Assembly: GCA_016191645.1 (NCBI GenBank)
Contig: JACPVQ010000116.1
Coordinates: forward strand, 1-44,814
Source of the DNA: Candidatus Solibacter usitatus
GTDB lineage: Bacteria; Acidobacteriota; Terriglobia; Bryobacterales; Bryobacteraceae
Direction of reading: 5' to 3'
Length of the DNA: 44,814 nucleotides
Shown here: positions 32,836-41,183 of the stretch, piece after piece
Layout: each line of letters begins with the position of its first letter
Numbering within the stretch: the stretch's first letter is position 1
Program-made: the position numbers and the translations under genes
The notes under the pieces: generated by a model
Seen by the model: the letters and a program-made list of their open reading frames with translations, nothing else
Told to the model about the DNA's origin: nothing
The model's database searches: none

Positions 32836-34856
32836 CGCGCCGTCCGGCAATCGCGGTGGCGCTATTGGCACTGGCGTTGTTCGCCTTGAACATTTGGCTC
32901 AATCTGCCCCTCTTCCAAGGTGGCGCGCAACCATATCGCGGATCCATTGAAAGCGGCTACGCGGGAATCTCCCGATTTTTAGCGCAGCATCCCAACCCTT
33001 GGGGATGGAACGCCAACGCATACGGCGGCATCTCCACGCATCACCTGTATCTTCCGGGCCTGCCGTATACAGTGGCTCTTTGGATGCGGCTGCATCCGGA
33101 CTTGAGCGCGCTGGAAGCCTATCGACAGGTGACGGCAACGTTCGCGTGCTTTGGTCCCGTGAGTTTGTTTCTATTTGCTCTGTACGCAACCCGCAGCCGC
33201 GCGTGGGCCTTGGCGGCGGCCATTGCCTATACGTTCTGCTCGCCCTCCTACGATCTGTTTCAAACCGTCGACAAAGACCGCGGACTGCTTCCCATTCCGT
33301 GGCGATTGCACGTGATGGTGAAGTACGGCGAAGGTCCGCACAATGGCGGTCTCGCGCTGTTGCCGCTGGCGCTGATCGGAGTGTGGGAAGCGGCGAAGGA
33401 CCGCGGCTTCCGAAGAGTTTTTGCCGCGGCGTTGGGACTCGCGGCGGTGGCCTTGACGCACTGGATTGCCGCTTTGGCCCTTGCTGTTTGCTGCACGGTA
33501 TTGCTAGCGGTCTATCTGATCCGGCGCGCGGAAACGTTCCGGCATGCAAGAGTAGCGATGGCGGGATTGCTCGCCTACGGCCTGGCATGCTTTTGGCTCA
33601 CGCCGACCTTCATTCGCGCCGTGGCTCTCAACTGGCCGCAGGACGCGTTCGGTTATACTCTCGCCAACAGACAGAGATTGGCGTTGCTGCTGATTGCCGC
33701 CGTGTCGGCATTGCTTTGGTGGCTGTTCCGCAAGGAGTTTCAGCACCGCTATCTTTGCTTTGTCACCATCTGCTTTTTTATTTTCGCGGCGCTGACTGAG
33801 GGCCACTACGCGCACGGCGTCGACGCCATTCCCGAATCGCGGCGCTATGCATTGGAGATGGAACTCTTCCTGGCCCTGGCTGCCGCAGAATGGCTGCGCG
33901 TTGGCTGGAAGGCAGGCGGCGAGGTTAACCGCTTCTGCGTGATCGCGGCATCTTTGCTGTTGCTATCGAGCGCCTTTCCGCAAGCGCGACGGTTTGCCGG
34001 CGAAGGCTACTCCGCATGGAAGCTGCGCCCGGAAAAGGAGACGGCCGAATATCGCGTCGCAAACTGGCTGAACGAACGGACTCTTTCCGGCCGCGCCTAC
34101 GTCTCCGGCGGACTTCGCTTTCGTCTTCACTCGTGGTTCGATCTCAACCAGACGAATGGGACATTCGATTCCGGCGTCCTTTCGCGAACGCCGTTAGACT
34201 TCGACTACCGTATTCGATCGGGAGCCGGATTGGACCCCGGCCACGAAGCAGAACAGACGCGCTGGATCTTGCAGGCGATGGGCGTCGAATATGCCGTCGT
34301 GCACGGGCAGGAATCCGAAGAATACTACAGAGACGTGAAGCGGCCGGAACGTATAGAGTCGTCTCTGGAGAAAGTCTATGAGCACGGCGGCGACCGCGTG
34401 TATCGCGTCCCCTATAGGGGCCTCGGCTTTATCCTTTATGAAGACGATCTGCCCCGAAGCGGCGCTACGCGGCATCTGGAAACATTCGTCAAAGCATTGG
34501 AGAACCCCGGCCGCGCCGTTGCCGGCTTGCGTTGGGAAGGGCAAAACCGTTTGTGGATCGAGGGTGGTGAAGTGCCCCCGGACCACGCTGTTACGCTCCT
34601 GATGAACTATGACCCCGGTTGGCGCGCCACACAGGACGGCCAGCGCTTAGTAGTAGATAAAGACAACCTGGGTTATATCCGCTTGCGCACCATCCAAGGC
34701 AGGCCCGCAACCGTACTAATGGAATATGGCCCAACCGGGGAACGGATAGCGGCGCTGATTCTCACTGTCCTCTGTTGGGTGTGGGCCCTGGGGAAGTTGC
34801 TGCGTGAGAGAAGAGTGCGCAGCGGGAACCTGCATCCTATGTCCGGCGTCCAATAG
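32832..34856 (+). CDS. Multispanning GT-C-like membrane protein (PTPS-related/YfhO-like), paralogue of the preceding gene
   Basis: The GTG at 32832 overlaps the previous stop as GTGA and has AGGAGGA six to eleven bases upstream, giving 674 residues. The N-terminus is a membrane helix (AIAVALLALALFALNIWL), followed by NPWGWNANAYGGISTHHLYLPGLPYTVALW and KYGEGPHNGGLALLPLALIGVW, the same landmarks as in the preceding protein. About ten helices and a C-terminal beta-rich domain (TLLMNYDPGWRATQDGQRLVV) follow. It lacks the palindromic insertion of its neighbour, with only about ten residues between AAAEWLRVGW and the next helix. Substrate unknown. Confidence 0.85.
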   Translation: MTRRPAIAVALLALALFALNIWLNLPLFQGGAQPYRGSIESGYAGISRFLAQHPNPWGWNANAYGGISTHHLYLPGLPYTVALWMRLHPDLSALEAYRQVTATFACFGPVSLFLFALYATRSRAWALAAAIAYTFCSPSYDLFQTVDKDRGLLPIPWRLHVMVKYGEGPHNGGLALLPLALIGVWEAAKDRGFRRVFAAALGLAAVALTHWIAALALAVCCTVLLAVYLIRRAETFRHARVAMAGLLAYGLACFWLTPTFIRAVALNWPQDAFGYTLANRQRLALLLIAAVSALLWWLFRKEFQHRYLCFVTICFFIFAALTEGHYAHGVDAIPESRRYALEMELFLALAAAEWLRVGWKAGGEVNRFCVIAASLLLLSSAFPQARRFAGEGYSAWKLRPEKETAEYRVANWLNERTLSGRAYVSGGLRFRLHSWFDLNQTNGTFDSGVLSRTPLDFDYRIRSGAGLDPGHEAEQTRWILQAMGVEYAVVHGQESEEYYRDVKRPERIESSLEKVYEHGGDRVYRVPYRGLGFILYEDDLPRSGATRHLETFVKALENPGRAVAGLRWEGQNRLWIEGGEVPPDHAVTLLMNYDPGWRATQDGQRLVVDKDNLGYIRLRTIQGRPATVLMEYGPTGERIAALILTVLCWVWALGKLLRERRVRSGNLHPMSGVQ

Positions 34857-34899
34857 CCGAGGAGTAGAGTATGCGGCTTGACTCAATCGGTCCAAGAGG

Positions 34900-34929
34900 T
34901 TGCGGAAATTCAACCAATTCCGGTATACT
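34900..34929 (+). promoter_or_regulatory. Candidate sigma-70-type promoter
   Basis: TTGCGG (34900-34905), an 18-base spacer and TATACT (34924-34929) precede the secreted-protein gene at 34975. The spacing and -10 box are good, the -35 box is fair. Confidence 0.5.
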
Positions 34930-34974
34930 CCGCTTTACGTCCGTAACCCAACATTTGCGCGCGAGGAGGCGACG

Positions 34975-36309
34975 GTGTTTTTGAAGATGTGTACTACGGC
35001 AGTTTGCGCCAGTCTATTGCTGGCGGTGTCGATGCTGGGGCAGCAGCCGAAAAAGGACTGGATCGACCGCGGAGAGTACGATCTGTTCAACTCGTGCGCG
35101 ACGCAGCAGGATGCAAACAAGAAGCTCGACTGCTTGAAGTCGTGGCGTGAAAAATATCCTAACTCCAACTTCAAGCACGAAGGTCTGACCCTCAGCCTGA
35201 CTGCCTACGTCGCGCTTGGGAAAGGCGCGGATGTCGCAAAGACGGCTAAAGAGATTCTTGTGCTCTCACCCGCCGATCTCACCGCGCTCTACTATCTCAC
35301 GTCGATGGCGGCCAACAACACCGATCCTGGCGCTCTCGCCGACGGGGAAAAGGCGGCTACCACCTTGCTGGCAAGCCTGGACGCGACGTTCGCCGCCGAC
35401 AAGAAGCCGGCGAATACGCCCGCCGATGCCTGGGCCAAGGCCCGCAAGGACATGGAACTCCTGGGGACTCGTGTTCTCGCCTGGGTTGCCACGCAAGGCA
35501 AAGACACCGCAAAAACAGAAAAGGCGATCATGACGTTGCTGGCGATGACGCCGAACGACGGCGAAGCTTCGTATTGGATGTACACAACCATTCGTGGCCA
35601 AAAGAACGCCGCCAGAAACTCCGAAGCGTTCTTCTATTTGGCCCGCGCGGCGACCCTCACGAAGGACAAGGGCGGCTTTCCCGATGAGAATCGCGTCAAA
35701 GTGAATGACTTCTTCGTCAAGGCTTACAACAGCTATCACGGTGCGGACGATGCCGGCTTGGCCGAGTTACGCAAGCTGTCCTTGGACGGGATCAAGCCTC
35801 CGGCAGGTTACGTCATAAAGACTTCCGGTGAGATTGCCTCTGAGAAAGAAAAAGAGTTCGTGACGAAGAATCCCCAACTTGCCTTCTGGATGAACATGAA
35901 GAAGGAATTGGCGACGGCCGAAGGCGAGAAGTTCTTCGAAGAACGAGTCAAGGGCGCGGCGCTTCCGGGCAAAATTGAGGGAACGGAGTTCACCAGATTG
36001 AAAGGGCGCCTGATCTCTCACAAGCCCGCGGCGAATCCCAAAGAACTGGTCCTTCAGATGGATACGACTCAGACCAATGCCACCGACGGCGATGTCATCC
36101 TGAAATTCGAGAAAGCTCTGAACGGCAAGGCCGACCCGGGCATCGAAATCGAATTCGAAGGCGTGGCTGCCGCGTTCACTCGTGAGCCGTTTGCACTTAC
36201 GTTCGAAGTGGAAAAGGACAACCTGGTCGGTTGGCCCGTGCAAGCGGCGACTCCGGCTAAGAAAGCCGTTGCGCCCGTGAAGAAGGCCATCGCGCCGAAG
36301 AAAAAGTAG
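34975..36309 (+). CDS. Secreted alpha-helical (TPR-like) protein of unknown function with Lys/Ala/Pro tail
   Basis: I take GTG 34975 because GAGGAGG lies five bases upstream; ATG 34987 is the alternative. The 444 residues begin with a signal peptide (CTTAVCASLLLAVSMLG). Residues 30-270 look like helical repeats (LDCLKSWREKYPNSNFKHEG, AKTAKEILVLSPADLTALYYLTS), comparable to TPR units in acidobacterial secreted proteins. A beta-rich region follows, and the end is low-complexity (KKAVAPVKKAIAPKKK), which may bind nucleic acid or anionic polymers. No named family is recognised. The gene converges on the DUF4149 gene with one base between stops. Confidence 0.75.
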   Translation: MFLKMCTTAVCASLLLAVSMLGQQPKKDWIDRGEYDLFNSCATQQDANKKLDCLKSWREKYPNSNFKHEGLTLSLTAYVALGKGADVAKTAKEILVLSPADLTALYYLTSMAANNTDPGALADGEKAATTLLASLDATFAADKKPANTPADAWAKARKDMELLGTRVLAWVATQGKDTAKTEKAIMTLLAMTPNDGEASYWMYTTIRGQKNAARNSEAFFYLARAATLTKDKGGFPDENRVKVNDFFVKAYNSYHGADDAGLAELRKLSLDGIKPPAGYVIKTSGEIASEKEKEFVTKNPQLAFWMNMKKELATAEGEKFFEERVKGAALPGKIEGTEFTRLKGRLISHKPAANPKELVLQMDTTQTNATDGDVILKFEKALNGKADPGIEIEFEGVAAAFTREPFALTFEVEKDNLVGWPVQAATPAKKAVAPVKKAIAPKKK

Positions 36310-36310
36310 T

Positions 36311-36781
36311 TCAGTATCCCCGGCCCGCCATCCAGATCAGATAGGCCACGCACGCAATCAGCGTGAATGCGTTGATTGCCACGCTCCTAAGGTGCAGCGC
36401 TGAAAACCGCTTTTTCTCCGCTGGCCCGGCATCGCGGGCTCTATTGATCGCCGGGGCAAGTACCTGCCTTGCGTAAAGGTTCAACGCTCCCAGCAACAGA
36501 AACATCGCTGCTGCCAACCCAATCATTCCTCCCCAAAACCAAAGAAACCCCCTTGCCAGTTGCACGCCGGCAACGAGAAAACTGCACACTGTTCCCAATA
36601 AGTAATACCGCGGAAAGAGAATGCGGATGATTCTGGTGGCGTCCTCCTCATTCAGCCGCTGAAACAGGACGGGCGCTGTGAACAACGTGAAGAAGACGAT
36701 CGCCCCCACCCATACCGCCAGCGAAAGCTGTTCGATGAAGTTCAGGAATGGTGTCATTACCGGATAGTCTAGCGGATTCAA
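36311..36781 (-). CDS. DUF4149-family integral membrane protein
   Basis: A 156-residue protein with four predicted membrane helices. The first (LSLAVWVGAIVFFTLFTAPVLF) and the conserved FPRYYLLGTVC region match DUF4149 (TMEM205-like) proteins. A start at ATG 36757 (MTPFLNFIEQ) would remove eight residues and fits the family equally well. Function unknown. It is divergent from hfq. Confidence 0.8.
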   Translation of the reverse strand: MNPLDYPVMTPFLNFIEQLSLAVWVGAIVFFTLFTAPVLFQRLNEEDATRIIRILFPRYYLLGTVCSFLVAGVQLARGFLWFWGGMIGLAAAMFLLLGALNLYARQVLAPAINRARDAGPAEKKRFSALHLRSVAINAFTLIACVAYLIWMAGRGY

Positions 36782-36887
36782 ATCGGCAACACGGATTAGT
36801 TATGATAGGTACAATTAGTAGAACCGTTTAGCTAGCGGAAAAAAATAACCGAACCCCCAGTAGTAAGGAGGGCCAAAGGAAAACACA

Positions 36888-37166
36888 ATGGAGAAGCTGG
36901 CACAAAACATTCAAGAGACCTTTCTCAACACTGCTCGCAGGGACAAGACCTTTCTTACCATTTATCTGATGAGCGGCGTTAAGTTGAGCGGTCGTATCAA
37001 GAGTTTTGACAAGTATTCCGTGGTGCTGGAAACCAACAACCAGGAGCAGCTGATCTTCAAACATGCCATCTCCACGGTTGTTGTTCCCAAGGGCATGTAT
37101 GCGGTGGGAACTCATCCTTCCGCGCCCGGCGCACCCCCCAACACTGGAATGTCCGAGGCAGAATAG
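36888..37166 (+). CDS. hfq: RNA chaperone Hfq
   Basis: A 92-residue protein with the Sm1 motif ([18 protein letters not shown]) and Sm2 motif ([12 protein letters not shown]) that build the Hfq hexamer. [18 protein letters not shown] gives the N-terminal helix with the proximal RNA-binding positions. The C-terminal tail is short and Pro-rich. AAAGGA lies seven bases before the ATG. It binds small RNAs and mRNAs. hflX follows directly in the same frame, after the TAG, which is the classical hfq-hflX order. Confidence 0.95.
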   Translation: MEKLAQNIQETFLNTARRDKTFLTIYLMSGVKLSGRIKSFDKYSVVLETNNQEQLIFKHAISTVVVPKGMYAVGTHPSAPGAPPNTGMSEAE

Positions 37167-37181
37167 ATCCGAACCACGCAT

Positions 37182-38495
37182 CTGACAAAACCGGAATCTC
37201 CCGAGACCGCCGTTCTGGTAGGTGTGGCAAGGAAGCTTCGCCCATCGCAGGCAGCTGCCGAGGCTTCGCAGGCGACGCCCGAAGAGTCATTGGAAGAACT
37301 TGCGGCGCTTGCACACACAGTGGGCGCGGCCATTGCCGGCAATCTCATCCAAATACGGGAGAGCTTCGACGCCGCGACTCTCATTGGCGAGGGAAAAGTG
37401 CAGGAGTTGACCGCGATGGTGAAGGGTCTTGACGCCAGCGTGGTGATTTTTGATCGCGAACTGACTCCCACGCAATTGCGCAATCTGGAAAAAGCGCTGG
37501 AAGTGAAAGTGCTGGACCGCACGCAGCTGATTCTCGACATTTTCGCCTCGCGCGCGCGGACGCGGGAAGGGCAGCTTCAAGTAGAACTGGCGCAGTTGAA
37601 CTACCTCTTGCCGCGATTATCGGGGCACGGCGTGATGATGTCGCGTTTGGGAGGCGGCATTGGAACGCGCGGTCCCGGCGAAACGAAATTGGAAACGGAT
37701 CGCCGCCGCATCCACATCCGCATTCAAAAGCTGGAGCGGGATTTGGAGCATGTGAAGATGGGGCGCGCCACGCAGCGCCGCCAGCGCGTGGAAGTGCCAT
37801 TGGCCACCATAGCCTTGGTGGGATACACGAACGCCGGCAAGTCCACGCTCTTTAATCGCCTCACCGGCTCGACGGTTGCGGCGGACGCCAGGCTCTTCGC
37901 CACGCTCGATCCTACGGTTCGCCAGATGCCGCTGCCTTCCCGGCGCGCGGTGCTCTTGAGCGATACCGTCGGATTCATCCGCCACCTTCCGACAACTCTG
38001 GTGAAGGCGTTTCGCGCCACGCTGGAAGAGGTCCGCCAGGCGGCATTACTGATCCATGTCGTGGACGCCTCCAGTCCGCTGGCCGAAGACCATGCGCGCC
38101 AGGTGATGGAAGTGCTGCGCGAGATTGAAGCTGCCGAGACGTCGCAAATCCTGGTCTTGAATAAGAGCGACTTAACCGGCGAGAGCAGTCCCGATGCCGC
38201 CATCTCGCGGCTGCTGGGTGAGGAGGCGAATGCCTCAAGGACAAGAGCGGTAGCCGTGTCCGCCCGAACGGGCAGCGGCATTCCGCGGCTGCTGCAAGTG
38301 ATTGATGAAGTGCTTCCCGCCGATCCTATGCTGGAGACGCATTTCCGCATCCCCGCCGGCGACGGAGCAACCATTCACGAGATTCATTCCAACGCCGCCG
38401 TGGAACGCGTCGACTATCACGATGAGGCCTGCGAAATTGTCGCTAGCGCCCCGGAATCGCTGCGGCGGCGGTTGAGAGATTTTGTGGTTCAATAA
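37182..38495 (+). CDS. hflX: GTPase HflX, probable non-AUG start
   Basis: HflX with the N-terminal domain glycine-rich segment SGHGVMMSRLGGGIGTRGPGE, G1 GYTNAGKST, G3 DTVGFI and G4 NKSD. It binds ribosomes and can split them under stress. The only standard start, GTG 37224, is too far in: the frame before it reads ETAVLVGV, the conserved first strand of HflX. Between the in-frame hfq stop (37164-37166) and that strand only CTG 37182 or rarer codons can start translation, so I begin there; this start is an inference. pgsA follows after 11 bases. Confidence 0.88.
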   Translation: MTKPESPETAVLVGVARKLRPSQAAAEASQATPEESLEELAALAHTVGAAIAGNLIQIRESFDAATLIGEGKVQELTAMVKGLDASVVIFDRELTPTQLRNLEKALEVKVLDRTQLILDIFASRARTREGQLQVELAQLNYLLPRLSGHGVMMSRLGGGIGTRGPGETKLETDRRRIHIRIQKLERDLEHVKMGRATQRRQRVEVPLATIALVGYTNAGKSTLFNRLTGSTVAADARLFATLDPTVRQMPLPSRRAVLLSDTVGFIRHLPTTLVKAFRATLEEVRQAALLIHVVDASSPLAEDHARQVMEVLREIEAAETSQILVLNKSDLTGESSPDAAISRLLGEEANASRTRAVAVSARTGSGIPRLLQVIDEVLPADPMLETHFRIPAGDGATIHEIHSNAAVERVDYHDEACEIVASAPESLRRRLRDFVVQ

Positions 38496-38506
38496 GGCAA
38501 GAGAGC

Positions 38507-39166
38507 ATGAACATACCCAACAGTCTCACATTGTTGCGGATCTTCTTTGTTCCGCTCCTGGTGGCCGCTTTGGTCGCCGAGACGAAGACATTCGTTGTGT
38601 TTGGATACTCCATCGCCAACGAATTCGTGGCCTTGTGGGCGTTCCTGATAGCCGCCGCCACCGACATGCTGGATGGCTATCTGGCGCGGCGTTGGAAGCA
38701 GATCACAACGGTCGGCACACTGCTCGATCCCATTGCCGACAAGTTGCTGATTTCCAGCGCCCTCATTGCGCTGGTGCAAGTGCATGCGACTCCAGGATGG
38801 ATGGCGATTCTCATTGTGGGGCGCGAATTCGCGGTCACGGGCCTGCGTGCCATCGCGGCGTCCAGCGGCATCACCATTCCCGTGAGCGATCTGGGCAAGA
38901 CAAAGATGGTGGCGCAGGTCACCGCCATATCCCTTGTCATGATCGGTATCCGCAGACCGGAGATCGCGACATTCGCCATGGCCTGGATGTGGGGTGTTGT
39001 CTTCTTCGGTGTCGCCTCCGCCGTTCAGTATTTCCTCAAATTCTGGCGTCTGTTGGATCTCGACATCAAGACCCGGCGTCGTCAGGAATTGCTGCGGCTT
39101 GACCGCCAGCGGCGTCGCGCCGCCAAGGCTGTTGGCCGCGGCGCAACACAAAGCGTCCAGTCCTAA
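38507..39166 (+). CDS. pgsA: CDP-diacylglycerol-glycerol-3-phosphate 3-phosphatidyltransferase
   Basis: A 219-residue membrane protein with the CDP-alcohol phosphatidyltransferase signature: D-x2-D-G-x2-A-R-x8-G-x3-D-x3-D seen as TDMLDGYLARRWKQI and TVGTLLDPIADK. MNIPNSLTLLRIFFVPLL is the typical PgsA N-terminus, which separates it from phosphatidylserine synthase. It makes phosphatidylglycerol phosphate. The basic C-terminal tail (RRRQELLRLDRQRRRAAK) extends beyond the usual length by about 25 residues. It is third in the hfq-hflX-pgsA group. Confidence 0.9.
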   Translation: MNIPNSLTLLRIFFVPLLVAALVAETKTFVVFGYSIANEFVALWAFLIAAATDMLDGYLARRWKQITTVGTLLDPIADKLLISSALIALVQVHATPGWMAILIVGREFAVTGLRAIAASSGITIPVSDLGKTKMVAQVTAISLVMIGIRRPEIATFAMAWMWGVVFFGVASAVQYFLKFWRLLDLDIKTRRRQELLRLDRQRRRAAKAVGRGATQSVQS

Positions 39167-39371
39167 AACCTGCGGCCGCCTTTCGTACTAAGCACCTCAA
39201 ACTTACGTCCGGGAATACGGATAGGACACCGGTACGTTGAGCCAAAACGTGCAAGGCCCTAGGGACTTTGGTACAACAATTCGCGGCATCCGTTGGACCA
39301 GGACGAAGCACGCGCATAACAGTACGGCGGAGGCGTTGTTGCGCCACGAATGCTCCCGTAGGATGAGAATC

Positions 39372-39391
39372 GAGCGTTGAGCACAACGCTC
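39372..39391 (+). promoter_or_regulatory. Hairpin in the leader of the PEP-CTERM gene
   Basis: GAGCGTTG-AGCA-CAACGCTC forms a perfect 8-bp stem ending 26 bases before the ATG. No T run follows, so it is not a terminator of the usual type. The rest of the 251-base gap from pgsA (39167-39417) shows no gene and no riboswitch I can recognise. Confidence 0.4.
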
Positions 39392-39417
39392 ATAGACCGC
39401 AAGATCGGAGTTCTCGT

Positions 39418-40062
39418 ATGTTTCGGAAGTTTATCCCGCTGGTTCTCATGGCAGCCGCAGCGTCGTCTGTGATTGAGGCATCCCCATTGTTCAATCTAAG
39501 TTTTGGGGGGCTGGCGCTGACTTTAGTGAGCTCGTCCATTGACGGCGGCATCGTCAACTTTGACGTGAGAGGAACTGCTTTTGCGGATGTCGCCGATCCT
39601 GGCCCGCTGGGTGCGGTAGTGGTCACCGATGGAACCATCGCCCCCATCAATCAGCCTTCTCCCGCATTCCCGAACCATACGATGTTCGCTCTCAACACGG
39701 CCTTCAGCCAAGGCGGGTTCCTGAACTTTGTGAACCCCACTGCCGCCGGCGGCACCGCGCATTTGGACACCACGTTCACGCCTGCCTTTGGGCCCATTCT
39801 CGATCCGGCAACCATAGCGTTTGCTTCACAGCCTTTGTCAATCACCTTCACGCAGAGCGCAGCTCCGGTCAGCTTCGGCGGATCGACCTTCAGCTTCTAC
39901 GATGCAACCAGCTTAGCGGCGGGTGGACCGGCCGGCGCGGGCCCTCCCGTTCCTCCTCCGCCAGGCGGCGGAGTTCCTGAGCCGTCCACGTACACGATGT
40001 TGGCCAGCGGCCTTCTGTGGATCGGCCTCTACGTTCGCAGCAAGCGCGGCCACCAGGGCTAG
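39418..40062 (+). CDS. PEP-CTERM sorting-domain surface protein
   Basis: A 214-residue protein. Signal peptide residues 1-21 (FIPLVLMAAAASSVIEA), a beta-rich passenger, a Gly/Pro-rich linker (GPPVPPPPGGG), then the sorting signal VPEPSTYTMLASGLLWIGLYVRSKR: the PEP motif, a membrane helix and a basic end. EpsH/XrtA-type exosortase would cleave at PEP and release or anchor the protein. No exosortase is in the window. The gene ends with a four-base overlap to the convergent gene. Confidence 0.92.
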   Translation: MFRKFIPLVLMAAAASSVIEASPLFNLSFGGLALTLVSSSIDGGIVNFDVRGTAFADVADPGPLGAVVVTDGTIAPINQPSPAFPNHTMFALNTAFSQGGFLNFVNPTAAGGTAHLDTTFTPAFGPILDPATIAFASQPLSITFTQSAAPVSFGGSTFSFYDATSLAAGGPAGAGPPVPPPPGGGVPEPSTYTMLASGLLWIGLYVRSKRGHQG

Positions 40063-41183
40063 TTGGCCTCGTCTAACTCCGCAACGTACACCTGAGGGTG
40101 GCCTGTGCGGTCGCTAGCGAACACAACCATTCGCTCATCGGCCGAAAAGGATGGGTGCGGATGAGTCCACTGCGGACCGTAAACAGTATCGGTAGCCACT
40201 TCCATCCAACTCAGCGCGCCCGCTTCGGCAGCGTTTCTTGCGCGATCGAAATCTTCTTTCAGCGCATAGCGCGACGTCTTCCATTGCGAGCCTTGATTGC
40301 TGGAACCGGACTGGCAGATTGCCTTACGTTCGCCGGTTAAAACGTCCACCAGAAACAGGCCCTCGTCGGGGTGATTGGTATCGCAAAGAACCAGGGTTCC
40401 CGCGCGGTTCGGCGTGATGTGCCATGCGTTGAACGAGGCAATCGTTGTTATTTCGCGGCTCTCCCAGTTCATTCGCCGCAGGGCATGGGGCCAAACCGTG
40501 AACACAAGGTCGCCGCTATCCCCTAGACCGCCATCGCCTAGAAAGGTTTCGTGCACCACGAACTCATCGTTGGTGTGACGATAGAGGCACTCCAGTCCCG
40601 AACCATCGCGGCGCACGCGATGCATCCGTGGCGCCGGATCGCCCGCAAACTCAATCCATTCGCGCTGCAAGGGATGAAACTGCGGGTGAATGACCGTCCT
40701 CTCAAATGGAATGAAGATCCATTGCGTGCCGTCCGCGCGTCCCGCTACGATGCCGCTCTGCGCGCCCTGCTTCGCCGCCGCGGTTATCCATTCTCCGCGC
40801 CGGTCCGGCGAACATTCTCCTAACTGAGCGCCTTCCCATCGAACGATGGATCGTTCTCCCAGAGTCTTCCTGTTCAATTCCAGAATTTCCCCGCCGCGCA
40901 CAAAGAAGATGGACTCGCCGGATGGATGAATCGCCGCGGAAAAGGGATGAATGGCTCCGCCCGCGGTCAGTTGGCGAATCTCGCCGTGGGGAAAGTCTAC
41001 TTCGAACAATTGTGCCGAACCCGTTCGATAAGAGGTGAACAGCAATGTCCTTCCGTCCGGCGTGAAGGAGCTTTGCAGAAAGTACGTCGCGTGATTGATG
41101 CATGCCTGCGACGTCAACTGGTGGACGCGAACGCCGGTCGCGGCGTCGCGGTATTCCGAATGTTCGGAAGGCCAAGTGTTCAT
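40059..41183 (-). CDS. PD40/TolB-like beta-propeller, oligogalacturonate-lyase-like (PL22)
   Basis: A 374-residue protein without a signal peptide. Repeating PD40 blades are visible: SSFTPDGRTLLFTSYRTGSAQLFEVD, AAIHPSGESIFFVRGG and HPSFSADERMVVFASDRTGHPQVYVAEL. Histidines in TVIHPQFHPLQREWIEF, HETFLGD and THPHPSFS occur where PL22 lyases coordinate the metal, so an oligogalacturonide lyase role is reasonable but not proven. The ATG overlaps the stop of the methyltransferase-like gene by four bases. Confidence 0.75.
   Translation of the reverse strand: MNTWPSEHSEYRDAATGVRVHQLTSQACINHATYFLQSSFTPDGRTLLFTSYRTGSAQLFEVDFPHGEIRQLTAGGAIHPFSAAIHPSGESIFFVRGGEILELNRKTLGERSIVRWEGAQLGECSPDRRGEWITAAAKQGAQSGIVAGRADGTQWIFIPFERTVIHPQFHPLQREWIEFAGDPAPRMHRVRRDGSGLECLYRHTNDEFVVHETFLGDGGLGDSGDLVFTVWPHALRRMNWESREITTIASFNAWHITPNRAGTLVLCDTNHPDEGLFLVDVLTGERKAICQSGSSNQGSQWKTSRYALKEDFDRARNAAEAGALSWMEVATDTVYGPQWTHPHPSFSADERMVVFASDRTGHPQVYVAELDEAN

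Noticed and set aside
37057-37540. Minus-strand frames opposite hfq-hflX as an antisense regulator gene
   Set aside because: No start signal or coding character; shadows of hfq and hflX.
39167-39417. c-di-GMP riboswitch before the PEP-CTERM gene
   Set aside because: I looked for the conserved GEMM-I core elements and did not find them; only unassigned stems are present.
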